This document shows positions 1 through 8,873 of a DNA stretch of 64,000 nt, piece by piece; position 1 is the first letter of the stretch; each line of letters begins with the position of its first letter. The stretch is from positions 1-64,000 of the forward strand of contig JBBRVW010000024.1 in assembly GCA_038246545.1 (NCBI GenBank), in the 5' to 3' direction. This DNA comes from JBBRVW01 sp038246545. GTDB lineage: Bacteria; Actinomycetota; Actinomycetes; JACCUZ01. The notes beneath the pieces are model-generated. The model saw only the letters and a program-made list of their open reading frames with translations, did no database searches and was not told the DNA's origin. A program made the position numbers and the translations under genes.

Positions 1-20
1 ATGAGAGAGTCGCATCTACG

Positions 21-89
21 AGATGCCCTTCGTGAGCAGTCAGATTCGGTCCTTCGCAAGCCCGATTCTGTTGCCACGCAAGGGCATCT
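21..89. repeat. Long imperfect inverted repeat at window start
   Basis: The arms AGATGCCCTT (21-30) and AAGGGCATCT (80-89) are perfectly complementary. The inner sequences CAGATTCGG (41-49) and CCGATTCTG (62-70) continue the pairing with one mismatch. Upstream, GCATCT (12-17) can pair instead with AGATGC (21-26), so two mutually exclusive stems are possible. No gene is recognisable in bases 1-150. The element could be the terminator of a gene left of the window, an extragenic palindrome, or an attenuator-like leader of the acetyltransferase gene. Confidence 0.5.
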
Positions 90-150
90 TCGTGTTCCGA
101 CCCGCTGACAACCCCAAGATCATCGGTGGATCAGGGCTAAGGTCGACGGC

Positions 151-999
151 ATGGACGACACTTCGGCCGAGCCGCTTCCGGACGACGAGCTGCTCGCGAC
201 GTACGACCGGCAGATCCGACGGGTGCCCGACCCGCAGCCCGGCTTCGAGATCGAGCTGCTCGACGAGCCGGCACCGGTGCTGAGGATGACGGCCGTCGGA
301 CGGGACGACCCCTGGGGCGGCGGGGTCTTCTGGTGCGACCTCGACGAGTCGAGCGCCGACGCCGCGATCGAGGCGGCGGTCGCGCACTTCGCCGTGCTGG
401 GCCGCGAGTTCGAGTGGAAGCACTACGGCTACGACCAGCCGGCCGACCTTACCGACCGGCTGCAGGCCCACGATTTCGAGCCGGACGAGGAGGAGGCACT
501 CGTCATCGGCGAGGTCGCGGCCGTGCGGGAGCGCCTGGCGACCGCCACCGAGCCCGGTGGCATCGCGTTCCGGCCGCTGCGCACCGACCCCGACGGCGCC
601 GCCGAGGACTGGCAGGGGGTCAACGACCTTGGCCGGGCGGTGTGGGACGAGGACTCCACCGGCATGAACGCCTCGATCGCGGCCAGCATCGCCGCCGACC
701 CCGAGGGGACCACGATGTGGCTCGCGGTGGCCGACGACGGCACCGTCGTGTGCGCCGCGCGGGCGAACTTCCACCGCGGCACCGACTTCGTCTCGCTGTG
801 GGGCGGCAGCACGCTGGCGGAGTACCGCGGTCGCGGCATCTACAAGGCGCTCGTGTCGCGGCGGGCCGACGAGGCAGCCGAGCGCGGCTTCCGGTTCCTC
901 CAGGTCGACGCGTCGCCGGACAGCCGGCCGATCCTCGAGCGGCTCGGGCTGCGCACCCTGACGTCGACGACGCCATGGATGTGGCGCCCCACCACGTAG
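151..999 (+). CDS. GNAT-family N-acetyltransferase
   Basis: This 282-residue protein is a predicted cytoplasmic N-acetyltransferase that would move the acetyl group of acetyl-CoA to an unknown amine. The C-terminal part carries the GNAT acetyl-CoA site: a beta strand (DFVSLWGG), then YRGRGIYKAL at about residues 225-234, then helix and strand ending in a region typical of motif B. The N-terminal 110 residues are acidic and may be a degenerate second GNAT fold. The ATG is preceded by TAAGGT and a 7-base spacer, suggesting a leaderless transcript rather than ribosome-binding-site initiation. The stop TAG forms part of the -10 box of the next gene. The substrate cannot be told from sequence. Confidence 0.85.
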   Translation: MDDTSAEPLPDDELLATYDRQIRRVPDPQPGFEIELLDEPAPVLRMTAVGRDDPWGGGVFWCDLDESSADAAIEAAVAHFAVLGREFEWKHYGYDQPADLTDRLQAHDFEPDEEEALVIGEVAAVRERLATATEPGGIAFRPLRTDPDGAAEDWQGVNDLGRAVWDEDSTGMNASIAASIAADPEGTTMWLAVADDGTVVCAARANFHRGTDFVSLWGGSTLAEYRGRGIYKALVSRRADEAAERGFRFLQVDASPDSRPILERLGLRTLTSTTPWMWRPTT

Positions 1000-1008
1000 C
1001 CTCGCCGC

Positions 1009-2379
1009 ATGAGCGAGCGGGTCGTCGTCGTCGGGGCCGACGCGGCGGGGATGTCGGCGGCGTCGCAGGCCAAGCGGCTCAAGGGGGACGACCTCGAGGT
1101 GGTCGCGCTGGAGCGCGGGCACCACACGTCGTACTCGGCGTGCGGGATCCCCTACTGGGTCGGAGGCGACGTCGACTCGGTCGACCTCCTCGTGAGCCGC
1201 ACCGCGGAGCAGCACCGCGCGAACGGCATCGACCTGCGGATGCGGTCCGAGGCGATGGCCCTCGACCTCGACACGCGCGAGGTCGAGGTGCGCGACCACG
1301 AGGGAGGGTCGACCTACCGGCTGGGTTTCGACCACCTCGTGCTCGCCACCGGGGCTCGCCCCCGTCGGCCCGACGTCCCGGGTGTCGACTCCGACGGCAT
1401 CCACGGCGTGCAGACCCTCGACGACGGCGAGCGACTGCTCGACGAGCTCGAGCGCGAGCCGCGGCGGGCCGTGGTCGTCGGCGGCGGCTACATCGGCATC
1501 GAGATGGCCGAGGCGATGGTCAACCGCGGCCTGTCGGTGACCGTGCTGACGCGTTCGCGGGAGCCGATGGCGACCCTCGACCCGGACCTGGGCAGCCAGG
1601 TGCACCATGCCATGGAGTCGATGGGCATCGACGTCCGCACGGCCGTGCGGCTGGACGGCTTCGAGCCGGACTCCACCGGCCACGTGCGCTCGGTGTCGAC
1701 CGACCAGGGGACCTTCGACGCCGACCTGGTGGTGCTCGGCACCGGTGTCGGCCCGGAGACCACGCTGGCCCGCGAAGCCGGCCTGACCCTCGGCCGGTGG
1801 GGCGGGCTGGTCACCGACCTGCAGATGCGGGTCTTCGACAGCGACGGGGTCTGGGCGGCCGGCGACTGCGTCGAGTCCATCGACCTGGTCTCCGGCAACC
1901 GGGTGCACGTCGCCCTCGGGACGCACGCCAACAAGCAGGGCCGGGTGCTCGGCACGAACCTCGGCGGCGGCTACGCGACCTTCCCCGGTGTCGTCGGCAC
2001 GGCGGTGAGCAAGGTCTGCGCCCTGGAGATCGCCCGCACCGGGCTGCGCGAGGCCGACTGCGACGCGGTCGGCTACCGGTGGGTCGCCGTGAAGGTCGAC
2101 TCCACCACCCGCGCCGGCTACTACCCCGGCGCCCAGCCGATCACCGTCAAGCTCGTCGCCGAGCGTCGCACCGGCCGGCTGCTCGGGGCGCAGGTCGTGG
2201 GGCGGGAGGGAGCCGCGAAGCGCATCGACGCCCTCGCCGTCGCGCTGTGGAACCGGATGACCGTCGAGGAGATCTCGATGCTCGACCTCGGCTACGCCCC
2301 GCCGTTCTCCCCGGTCTGGGACCCGGTGCTCATCGCCGCACGCAAGGCGGCCGACGCCGTCCGCGCCCAGGACGCCTGA
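1009..2379 (+). CDS. FAD-dependent pyridine nucleotide-disulfide oxidoreductase, CoA-disulfide reductase-like
   Basis: The 456-residue protein has the architecture of the single-cysteine flavin reductases (CoA-disulfide reductase, NADH oxidase, Npsr). An N-terminal FAD-binding glycine motif (GADAAG, 9-14) is followed by SACGIPYW, whose Cys45 sits where these enzymes keep the redox-active cysteine. An NAD(P)H-binding segment GGGYIGIEMAE lies near residue 157, AAGDC near 283 contacts FAD, and the C-terminal dimerisation domain includes YYPG and LGYAPPFSPVWDP. It probably reduces a low-molecular-weight disulfide or persulfide, or oxygen, in the cytosol. TAGCCT lies six bases before the ATG, so the message is probably leaderless. 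The exact substrate is not determined by sequence. Confidence 0.88.
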   Translation: MSERVVVVGADAAGMSAASQAKRLKGDDLEVVALERGHHTSYSACGIPYWVGGDVDSVDLLVSRTAEQHRANGIDLRMRSEAMALDLDTREVEVRDHEGGSTYRLGFDHLVLATGARPRRPDVPGVDSDGIHGVQTLDDGERLLDELEREPRRAVVVGGGYIGIEMAEAMVNRGLSVTVLTRSREPMATLDPDLGSQVHHAMESMGIDVRTAVRLDGFEPDSTGHVRSVSTDQGTFDADLVVLGTGVGPETTLAREAGLTLGRWGGLVTDLQMRVFDSDGVWAAGDCVESIDLVSGNRVHVALGTHANKQGRVLGTNLGGGYATFPGVVGTAVSKVCALEIARTGLREADCDAVGYRWVAVKVDSTTRAGYYPGAQPITVKLVAERRTGRLLGAQVVGREGAAKRIDALAVALWNRMTVEEISMLDLGYAPPFSPVWDPVLIAARKAADAVRAQDA

Positions 2380-2493
2380 CCGCTGGCTGACCACGTCGGG
2401 GGACGGCTGCCCACTCCGTGGCCGTCCGCTGCCGCCATACGACGGGTGTGGTGGGATTGCGGGGCAGGTAGCCGCACGGAATCGGAGACGACC

Positions 2494-3525
2494 ATGCCCA
2501 TCGCCACCCCCGACGTCTACGCCGAGATGCTCGACCGCGCCAAGGCCGGCGCGTTCGCCTACCCGGCGATCAACGTGACGTCGTCGCAGACGCTGACGGC
2601 CGCCCTGCAGGGCTTCGCCGAGGCCGGCAGCGACGGCATCGTGCAGATCTCGACCGGCGGCGCGGAGTACCTCTCTGGCTCGACGATCAAGGACATGGTG
2701 CTCGGTGCCGAGGCGCTCGCCGAGTACGCGCACTACGTCGCCAAGGCGTACCCGGTGCAGATCGCGCTGCACACCGACCACTGCCCCAAGGACAAGCTCG
2801 ACGGCTACATGCGGCCGCTCATCGAGATCTCCGCTCGGCGGGTGGCCGACGGCCGGCTGCCGCTGTTCCAGTCGCACATGTGGGACGGCTCTGCGGTCGA
2901 GCTCGAGGAGAACCTCCATATCGCGCGCGAGCTTCTCGAGAAGTGCGCCGCCGCGAAGATCGTGATGGAGCTGGAGATCGGTGTCGTCGGCGGCGAGGAG
3001 GACGGCGTCGCCAACGAGATCAACGACAAGCTCTACACGACCCCGGGCGACGCGCTGCGCACCGTCGAGGTGCTCGGCGCCCCCGGCGAGGTCGGGCGCT
3101 ACATCCTCGCGGCGACGTTCGGCAACGTGCACGGCGTCTACAAGCCCGGCAACGTCAAGCTGCGGCCGTCGGTCCTCAAGGACATCCAGGACGAGGTCGG
3201 CGCCAAGCTCGGCACCGAGAAGCCCTTCGACCTGGTGTTCCACGGCGGCTCCGGCTCCGAGCTCGCGGAGATCCGCGAGACGCTCGACTACGGCGTGGTG
3301 AAGATGAACGTCGACACCGACACGCAGTACGCCTACACCCGGCCGGTCGTCGACCACATGTTCAGCAACTACGCCGGCGTCCTGAAGATCGACGGCGAGG
3401 TCGGCAACAAGAAGCAGTACGACCCCCGCGCGTGGGGCAAGGCCGCGGAGGCCGGGATGGCAGCCCGCGTCGCCGAGGCCTGCGAGGACCTCCGCTCGAC
3501 GACCACCAGCCTCGGCACCCAGTAA
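2494..3525 (+). CDS. fba: Class II fructose-bisphosphate aldolase
   Basis: The 343-residue enzyme reversibly cleaves fructose 1,6-bisphosphate into dihydroxyacetone phosphate and glyceraldehyde 3-phosphate in glycolysis and gluconeogenesis. It is the zinc-dependent class: HTDHC (93-97) supplies metal ligands, and the phosphate-binding FHGGSGS motif begins near residue 249, followed by KMNVDTDTQYA. The ATG at 2494 was preferred over a frame opening at 2446 because family members begin MPIATP and GGAG lies about seven bases upstream. DUF3151 follows 146 bases downstream, a common actinobacterial arrangement. A long inverted repeat separates the two genes. Confidence 0.97.
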   Translation: MPIATPDVYAEMLDRAKAGAFAYPAINVTSSQTLTAALQGFAEAGSDGIVQISTGGAEYLSGSTIKDMVLGAEALAEYAHYVAKAYPVQIALHTDHCPKDKLDGYMRPLIEISARRVADGRLPLFQSHMWDGSAVELEENLHIARELLEKCAAAKIVMELEIGVVGGEEDGVANEINDKLYTTPGDALRTVEVLGAPGEVGRYILAATFGNVHGVYKPGNVKLRPSVLKDIQDEVGAKLGTEKPFDLVFHGGSGSELAEIRETLDYGVVKMNVDTDTQYAYTRPVVDHMFSNYAGVLKIDGEVGNKKQYDPRAWGKAAEAGMAARVAEACEDLRSTTTSLGTQ

Positions 3526-3565
3526 CCCCGCGGCCGGCCCCGCCCGCCCTTGTCTGCCGCCCCCA

Positions 3566-3632
3566 AAGATCCTTTGTGCGCCGGCACACCGCCGCGGCGG
3601 CGTGTCTGGTGCAGCGGCGCACAAAGGATCTT
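3566..3632. repeat. Extragenic palindrome, family A, copy 1
   Basis: A perfect 17-base inverted repeat: AAGATCCTTTGTGCGCC at 3566-3582 and GGCGCACAAAGGATCTT at 3616-3632. The 33-base loop contains a second weaker stem (ACACCGCC / GGCGGCGTGT). It lies between the fba stop and the DUF3151 start. A related, partly decayed copy is found at 40620-40672. The element can fold in RNA and may terminate or stabilise the fba transcript, but its recurrence suggests a dispersed extragenic repeat. Confidence 0.75.
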
Positions 3633-3671
3633 GGTTCGCGTGGTCCGGGGAGCGGTGCGAGGATCGCGGAC

Positions 3672-4082
3672 ATGAGCCACCACAACCTGCTGGGCGAGCC
3701 GCCTGCGACCGAGCTGCCCGACGAGACGGCGCCCCGCGAGGCGCTCGCCGCGGGTACGCCGGCCGCCGAGGTCGCCGCCGCCCATCCGACGTCCTCGCTG
3801 GCGTGGGCCGTCCTCGCCGAGCAGGCGCTGGCCGGCGGCCGCACGGTCGAGGGCTACGCCTACGCCCGGACCGGCTACCACCGCGCCCTGGACGCGTTGC
3901 GCCGCAACGGCTGGAAGGGCCACGGCCCGGTGCCGTGGGAGCACGAGCCCAACCGCGGCTTCCTCCGCGCGCTGCACGCGCTGGCGACCGCCGCCGTGGC
4001 GATCCACGAGGACGCCGAGGCCGAGCGGTGCAGCCAGTTCCTCGCCGACAGCAGCCCGACGGCGGTCCGCGAGCTCGCCTGA
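3672..4082 (+). CDS. DUF3151 family protein
   Basis: This 136-residue, mainly helical, soluble protein matches the actinobacterial DUF3151 family in length and pattern. Recognisable segments are LAWAVLAEQAL (about 40-50), YAYARTGYHRALDALRRNGWKG, and the closing QFLADSS. No function is established for the family. It has no signal peptide or membrane segment. Its position after fba is conserved in many actinomycetes, which hints at a link to central carbon metabolism but proves none. The ATG is chosen because MSHHNL begins the family homology. A weak -10-like GAGGAT lies seven bases upstream. Confidence 0.85.
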   Translation: MSHHNLLGEPPATELPDETAPREALAAGTPAAEVAAAHPTSSLAWAVLAEQALAGGRTVEGYAYARTGYHRALDALRRNGWKGHGPVPWEHEPNRGFLRALHALATAAVAIHEDAEAERCSQFLADSSPTAVRELA

Positions 4083-4234
4083 CACGTTCGCCGGCACAGC
4101 AGGAAACAAGGCGCGAAACCGTCCCCTGCCGCGGTTCCGCACCTCGTCCGGAGCCATTCTGCCCGGTGGCGCACCCCGGATCTGTCCGTTGCATGCCACC
4201 GACAGCAACCTGCCACCGGTCCTAGGCTGGGCAG

Positions 4235-5209
4235 ATGAGCGCACTGGACGTCTGGGGCCTCGACGACGTCGCCGAGACCACCTACCGCGCGATGCTGCGC
4301 AACCCCGACTTCGACGCCGTGGCGCTGGCCCGGCACCTGGAGCTGGCGCCGGCTGCCCTCGACGCCGCCGTGACCGAGCTGACGCGGGTCGGCCTGGTCG
4401 CGCGCCACGGTGCCGGCCTGGTCCCGGCCTCGCCGGCGACCACGCTGGCGGCCCTGGTGCACGTCGAGCTGTCCGACCTCGAGGAGCGCCGGTCCCGCCT
4501 GGACGCGGTCCGGGCCAGCCTCTCCGGTTTCGCGGCCGACCACATGGTCGGGCAGTCACGTGCCTGGTCGAGCGTGCCGTTCGAGGTGCTCAGCTTGGAG
4601 GAGTCCTTCGCCGCCGTCGAGGACATCCAGCGCAGCACCACCGGCGAGGTCGTCTCCTGCCACCCGGCCGTCAACATCGACGTCGACTCCCCGACCTACG
4701 TCGAGCTGCTGGAGCACCAGCTCCGCAGCGGCCGGGCCATGCGCGGGCTCTACCCCCTCGACGTGCTCGGGGACCGCGACCGGGTCGCCTACGTGCGGCA
4801 CTGGGCCGACGCCGGTGAGCAGGTCCGGCTGGCCGACCGGGCGCTGCCGTCGCTGGCCGTGTTCGGCGACGAGGTCGCGATGATCGCTTCCGACGGCGAC
4901 GCCGGCCGGGTCCTGGTCCGGGCGCCCGCGCTGGTGCACCTGGTCCGCGCGCTGTTCGACGAGTACTGGGCGCAGGCCGTGCCGCTCAGCGGCGGCGCCC
5001 CCGTCGGCGCCCCGGGCCGGGTCGACGCCGACGACGTCGGGCCGGTTCTGGACCTGCTCCGCACGGGCATGAAGGACGAGAGGATCGCCCGCCAGCTCGG
5101 CATCTCCCTGCGGACCGTGCGCCGCCGGATCGCCGAGCTGATGGACGAACTGGGTGCGTCGACCCGGTTCCAGGCCGGTGTCGAGGCCGCCCGGCGTGGC
5201 CTGCTCTGA
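4235..5209 (+). CDS. TrmB/LuxR-like helix-turn-helix transcriptional regulator
   Basis: The 324-residue protein joins an N-terminal winged-helix-like region (YRAMLRNPDFDAVALARHLELAPAALDAAVTELT, resembling TrmB or sugar-specific regulators), a middle region with a PLD-like or sensor fold of unknown ligand, and a C-terminal LuxR-type helix-turn-helix (ERIARQLGISLRTVRRRIAEL, about 284-304). This is the layout of a widespread actinobacterial regulator class whose targets are mostly unknown. TAGGCT lies six bases before the ATG, consistent with leaderless transcription. A PLD-family gene follows 58 bases downstream on the same strand and could be a target, although it has its own ribosome-binding site. 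Confidence 0.8.
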   Translation: MSALDVWGLDDVAETTYRAMLRNPDFDAVALARHLELAPAALDAAVTELTRVGLVARHGAGLVPASPATTLAALVHVELSDLEERRSRLDAVRASLSGFAADHMVGQSRAWSSVPFEVLSLEESFAAVEDIQRSTTGEVVSCHPAVNIDVDSPTYVELLEHQLRSGRAMRGLYPLDVLGDRDRVAYVRHWADAGEQVRLADRALPSLAVFGDEVAMIASDGDAGRVLVRAPALVHLVRALFDEYWAQAVPLSGGAPVGAPGRVDADDVGPVLDLLRTGMKDERIARQLGISLRTVRRRIAELMDELGASTRFQAGVEAARRGLL

Positions 5210-5267
5210 CCGTCGTACACCGTGCTGACCCGCCGCACCGCCGGTGCGCGACCCGAAGGAGTCCCGC

Positions 5268-6425
5268 ATGAGCGACCACGCCGATGTGCTGCGCCGCCGG
5301 CTCGAGGTGACCATCGGCACGCCCTTCACCGAGGGCAACACGATCGACGTGCTGCGCAACGGCGACCAGATCTTTCCCGCGCTGCTGGCGGCGATCCGGG
5401 GGGCGAAGGCCACCGTCGACCTGATGACGTTCGTGTACTGGCGCGGCGACATCGCCCGGGACGTCGCCGACGCGATGAGCGACAGGGCCCGGGCGGGGGT
5501 GCGGGTACGGCTGCTGATCGACGCGCTCGGCGGCCGGCTCATCGAGAACCAGCTGGTCGACCAGATGGACCGGGCCGGCGTCCAGGTGGAGTGGTTCCGC
5601 AAGCCGCTGGTGAAGTCGCCGTTCAAGTCCAACCACCGGCTGCACCGCAAGGTCTGCGTCGTCGATGGACGGATCGCGTTCACCGGCGGGGTCGGCATCG
5701 CCGAGGAGTGGTGCGGCGACGCCCGCAACGCAGGAGAGTGGCGCGACACCCATGTGCGGGTCGAGGGCCCGGCCGTCGACGGCCTGCAGTCGGCGTTCAT
5801 CCAGGACTGGGCCGAGACCGGCCGCCCGCTGTACGGCGACGACGACGAGTTCCCGGTGCAGCCGCAGGAGGGCACCTCGACCGTGCAGATCGTGCGTGGC
5901 TCGGCCAGCCTGGGGTGGGACGACATGCAGTCGGCGTTCCACGTCGTGCTTGGCGCGGCCCGCGAACGGCTGCGCATCGCGACGGCCTACTTCGCGCCGG
6001 ACGACGCGTTCCTCGACACGCTCTGCGCCGCACCCGGCCGCGGGGTCGACGTCGAGCTGCTGCTGCCCGGCCCGCACGCCGACAAGCGCGTCTCGCAGCT
6101 CACCAGCGAAGGCTCGTACGAGCGGCTGGTCGACTGCGGGGTGAAGGTCTGGATCTTCCAGCCGTCGATGATGCACGCGAAGGTTATGACCGTCGACGGC
6201 GTCGCCGCCGTGGTCGGGTCGTCGAACTTCAACCGCCGCTCGTTGGACCATGACGAGGAGGTCGTCCTCATCGCGCTGGACCGCGATCTGACGGCCCGAC
6301 TCGACGCCGACCTCGACGACGACTTCGCCCGCAGCGTCGAGATCGACCTCGCGAGGTGGCGCAACCGTGGCCCGGGGCAGCGGGCCCTGGAGCGAGCGGT
6401 CTCACCGATCCGGCGCTGGATGTAG
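5268..6425 (+). CDS. Phospholipase D-family protein, cardiolipin synthase-like
   Basis: The 385-residue protein contains two HKD catalytic motifs of the PLD superfamily: HRKVCVVDG with Asp near residue 133, and HAKVMTVDG near 303 followed by GSSNFNRRS. Two such motifs in one chain with this spacing are typical of cardiolipin synthases, which condense two phosphatidyl head-group donors, and of some secreted nucleases. There is no clear signal peptide or N-terminal transmembrane pair, so membrane association would be peripheral. The start is set at 5268 because GAAGGAG is seven bases upstream. It runs convergent with the diacylglycerol-kinase-like gene, and both point to lipid metabolism. Confidence 0.85.
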   Translation: MSDHADVLRRRLEVTIGTPFTEGNTIDVLRNGDQIFPALLAAIRGAKATVDLMTFVYWRGDIARDVADAMSDRARAGVRVRLLIDALGGRLIENQLVDQMDRAGVQVEWFRKPLVKSPFKSNHRLHRKVCVVDGRIAFTGGVGIAEEWCGDARNAGEWRDTHVRVEGPAVDGLQSAFIQDWAETGRPLYGDDDEFPVQPQEGTSTVQIVRGSASLGWDDMQSAFHVVLGAARERLRIATAYFAPDDAFLDTLCAAPGRGVDVELLLPGPHADKRVSQLTSEGSYERLVDCGVKVWIFQPSMMHAKVMTVDGVAAVVGSSNFNRRSLDHDEEVVLIALDRDLTARLDADLDDDFARSVEIDLARWRNRGPGQRALERAVSPIRRWM

Positions 6426-6455
6426 CCGTGGTACGCCGCCGGACTGCCGGTCGGG

Positions 6456-7343
6456 TCAGCGGGTGACGAGCACCGACCAGGCGGCCGGCTGCACCGTCCA
6501 CGTGCGCGACGACACCGGCCCCGAGAGCTCCCCGTCGGCGTTGACCGGGAACGCCTCGCCGATGACCGTGACGGAGCGGCCGCGCACGACGAGGACGTCG
6601 TCGCGCCCGACGTGCTCGCCGCCGCGCAGCGCGGTCGCGAACGCCAGCCGCGCCAGCGGCCCGGTCGAGGTTGCCACCACCACGTCGACCAGGCCGTCGT
6701 CGGGCTGGGCGTCCGGGGCGAGCTCGGCGCCACCGCCGATGGTGCGGCCGTTCGCGACACCGACCATCAGCACCTCGTCGTCGACGTGCACCGTCACGCC
6801 GTCGATCTCCACCTGCAGCGACCAGCCGCCCGGCCGGACGCCTGCGGCGATGCTGCCCGCGGCGTACGCGACCGCGCCCAGCCGGTCCTTGAGACCGCTC
6901 GCGAGTTTGGCCGCCTCGGCCCCGATCCCCAGGTGCACGGCGTTCACCACCACGCCGCCGTCGTCGTCGACGACCAGGTCCAGCGGCCGGCTCCTCCCGG
7001 CCAGCAGCGCGCGGGCCGCGTCGGCCGGGCCCAGCGGGATCCCGAGCGTGCGGGCCAGGTCGTTGCCCGTCCCCAGCGGCAGCAGGCCCAGGGGCCGGTC
7101 CGCCGAGAGCGTTCCGCGCCGGTGCAACGCGCCGACCGCGGTGTGCACCGACCCGTCGCCGCCCGCGACGACGAGGGTCTCGTCGGCGGCCAGGCCGTCC
7201 AGCACCCAGTCGAGGTCGTCCGGTTCGGCGCACACCTCGCGGCGTACGCCCACCGCGGCGCGTAGCACCGACAGCGCCGCCTCGACAGCGTCCGCGGCCG
7301 TCCCACCGGCCGACTCGTTCGTGACCACGACCAATGGGTTCAC
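6456..7343 (-). CDS. Diacylglycerol kinase-family lipid kinase (DgkB/YegS type)
   Basis: This 295-residue protein has the diacylglycerol kinase catalytic signature: NPLVVVTNESAGG at the start, the nucleotide-binding GGDGS at 61-65 and LPLGTGNDLARTLGIP at 88-103. The C-terminal half is the beta-sandwich typical of the YegS, BmrU and DgkB group (DDGLVDVVVATS, VNADGE). It would phosphorylate diacylglycerol or a related lipid, or another hydroxylated lipid, at the inner membrane face. The start is GTG with GAGGAG eight bases upstream. Only 71 bases separate it from divergent purA. The lipid substrate is uncertain. Confidence 0.88.
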   Translation of the reverse strand: MNPLVVVTNESAGGTAADAVEAALSVLRAAVGVRREVCAEPDDLDWVLDGLAADETLVVAGGDGSVHTAVGALHRRGTLSADRPLGLLPLGTGNDLARTLGIPLGPADAARALLAGRSRPLDLVVDDDGGVVVNAVHLGIGAEAAKLASGLKDRLGAVAYAAGSIAAGVRPGGWSLQVEIDGVTVHVDDEVLMVGVANGRTIGGGAELAPDAQPDDGLVDVVVATSTGPLARLAFATALRGGEHVGRDDVLVVRGRSVTVIGEAFPVNADGELSGPVSSRTWTVQPAAWSVLVTR

Positions 7344-7414
7344 GTAGCATCTCCTCGCACGTCGGACCCTCCGTCCGGCTGCCGCCCATCGTCCCCGACG
7401 GAAGCTGGTGACCT

Positions 7415-8710
7415 GTGCCGGCCATCGTGCTCCTCGGTGCCCAGTGGGGGGACGAGGGCAAGGGCAAGGCGACCGACCTGCTCGGCTCCTCGGTCGACTA
7501 CGTCGTGAAGTACAACGGCGGCAACAACGCGGGCCACACCATCGTCATCGACGGCGACACGTACGCCCTGCACCTGCTGCCGTCCGGCATCCTCACGCCG
7601 GGCTGCACCCCCGTCATCGGCAACGGAGTCGTCATCGACCTCGCCGTCCTCTTCGAGGAGATCGACGCGCTCGAGGCGCGCGGGGTCGACACCTCGAAGC
7701 TGCTCGTGAGCGCCAGCGCCCACCTCATCGGCCCGCAGCACCGCACCATCGACAAGGTGGCCGAGCGCTTCCTGGGCAAGGCGAAACTCGGCACCACCGG
7801 CCGCGGCATCGGACCCACCTACGCCGACAAGATGTCCCGGGTAGGCGTCCGGGTGCAGGACCTCTTCGACGAGAAGATCCTGCGGCAGAAGGTCGAGGGC
7901 TCCCTCGAGCTGAAGAACAACCTGCTCGTCAAGGTCTACAACCGTCGCGCGATCACCGTCGACGAGGTCGTGGAGGAGTTCCTCTCCTACGCCGAGCGGC
8001 TGCGTCCGATGGTCGCCGACACGGTCCTTGTCCTCGGGCAGGCGCTGGACCGAGGCGACACCGTGCTCCTCGAGGGCGGCCAGGCGACGCTGCTCGACGT
8101 CGACCACGGCACGTATCCGTTCGTCACGTCGTCGAACCCGACGTCCGGCGGCGCGTGCACCGGGTCCGGCATCCCGCCCACCCGCATCGACCGCGTGATC
8201 GCCGTCGTGAAGGCCTACACCACACGCGTCGGCTCCGGCCCGTTCCCCACCGAGCTGCTCGGCGCAGACCATGCCGCTGGTGAGAAGCTGCGCACCGACG
8301 GTGCCGAGTTCGGCACCACCACCGGCCGGCCGCGGCGCTGCGGCTGGTACGACGCGGTCGTCGCGCGCTACGCAGCGCGCGTCAACGGCGTCACCGACTT
8401 CGTGCTCACCAAGCTCGACGTGCTCACCGGCTGGGAGCGGATCCCGGTCTGCGTCGCCTACGAGATCGACGGCGTGCGGCACGACGAGATGCCGATGACC
8501 CAGACCGACTTCCACCACGCCATGCCCGTCTACGAGCACCTCGAGGGCTGGGACGAGGACATCTCGTCGGCGCGATCGCTGGACGACCTCCCCAAGGCGG
8601 CGCGGCGCTACGTCGAGGCGCTGGAGGAGATGTCGGGCGCGCCGATCTCGGCCATCGGCGTCGGTCCCGGCCGGGACGAGACCGTCCAGGTGCGCTCGCT
8701 GCTCGGCTGA
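7415..8710 (+). CDS. purA: Adenylosuccinate synthetase
   Basis: The 431-residue enzyme joins IMP and aspartate with GTP hydrolysis to make adenylosuccinate, the first committed step to AMP. The GTP-binding loop GDEGKGK (12-18) and the NGGNNAGHT signature (36-44) are intact, as are the later GTGRGIGP and TSSNPTSGGACTGSGIPP segments. The length is the family norm. The start is GTG at 7415 with GGAAG upstream. purB, whose product completes AMP synthesis, lies 6 kb downstream. Confidence 0.98.
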   Translation: MPAIVLLGAQWGDEGKGKATDLLGSSVDYVVKYNGGNNAGHTIVIDGDTYALHLLPSGILTPGCTPVIGNGVVIDLAVLFEEIDALEARGVDTSKLLVSASAHLIGPQHRTIDKVAERFLGKAKLGTTGRGIGPTYADKMSRVGVRVQDLFDEKILRQKVEGSLELKNNLLVKVYNRRAITVDEVVEEFLSYAERLRPMVADTVLVLGQALDRGDTVLLEGGQATLLDVDHGTYPFVTSSNPTSGGACTGSGIPPTRIDRVIAVVKAYTTRVGSGPFPTELLGADHAAGEKLRTDGAEFGTTTGRPRRCGWYDAVVARYAARVNGVTDFVLTKLDVLTGWERIPVCVAYEIDGVRHDEMPMTQTDFHHAMPVYEHLEGWDEDISSARSLDDLPKAARRYVEALEEMSGAPISAIGVGPGRDETVQVRSLLG

Positions 8711-8873
8711 GCGGCAAAACACGGCCTGGCGACGACGTTCTGTAGTCGCAGGGTCACCGCCGAACCGCGCTATCTGCCGAACGGTCGACGCGCCCCTTCT
8801 CACGGCGCAGAACGGCACGTAAGGTGCGCGGGTCCGGAACGCCGAACCGCACGCCCACCGCTTGGAGCGCCAC

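Noticed and set aside
3655..3671. Leaderless promoter before the DUF3151 gene
   Set aside because: GAGGAT lies at the right distance but lacks the TA of TANNNT, so I did not count it with the leaderless set.
40..4194. Very long open frame on the minus strand opposite the acetyltransferase, flavoprotein and fba genes
   Set aside because: It is an antisense frame kept open by high GC. Its translation is low-complexity Arg/Gly/Val/Asp-rich, and the opposite strand encodes clear protein families.
7344..7414. Purine riboswitch or PurR box before purA
   Set aside because: The 71-base gap shows no purine aptamer core and no obvious dyad; the same holds for the purC and purF upstream regions.
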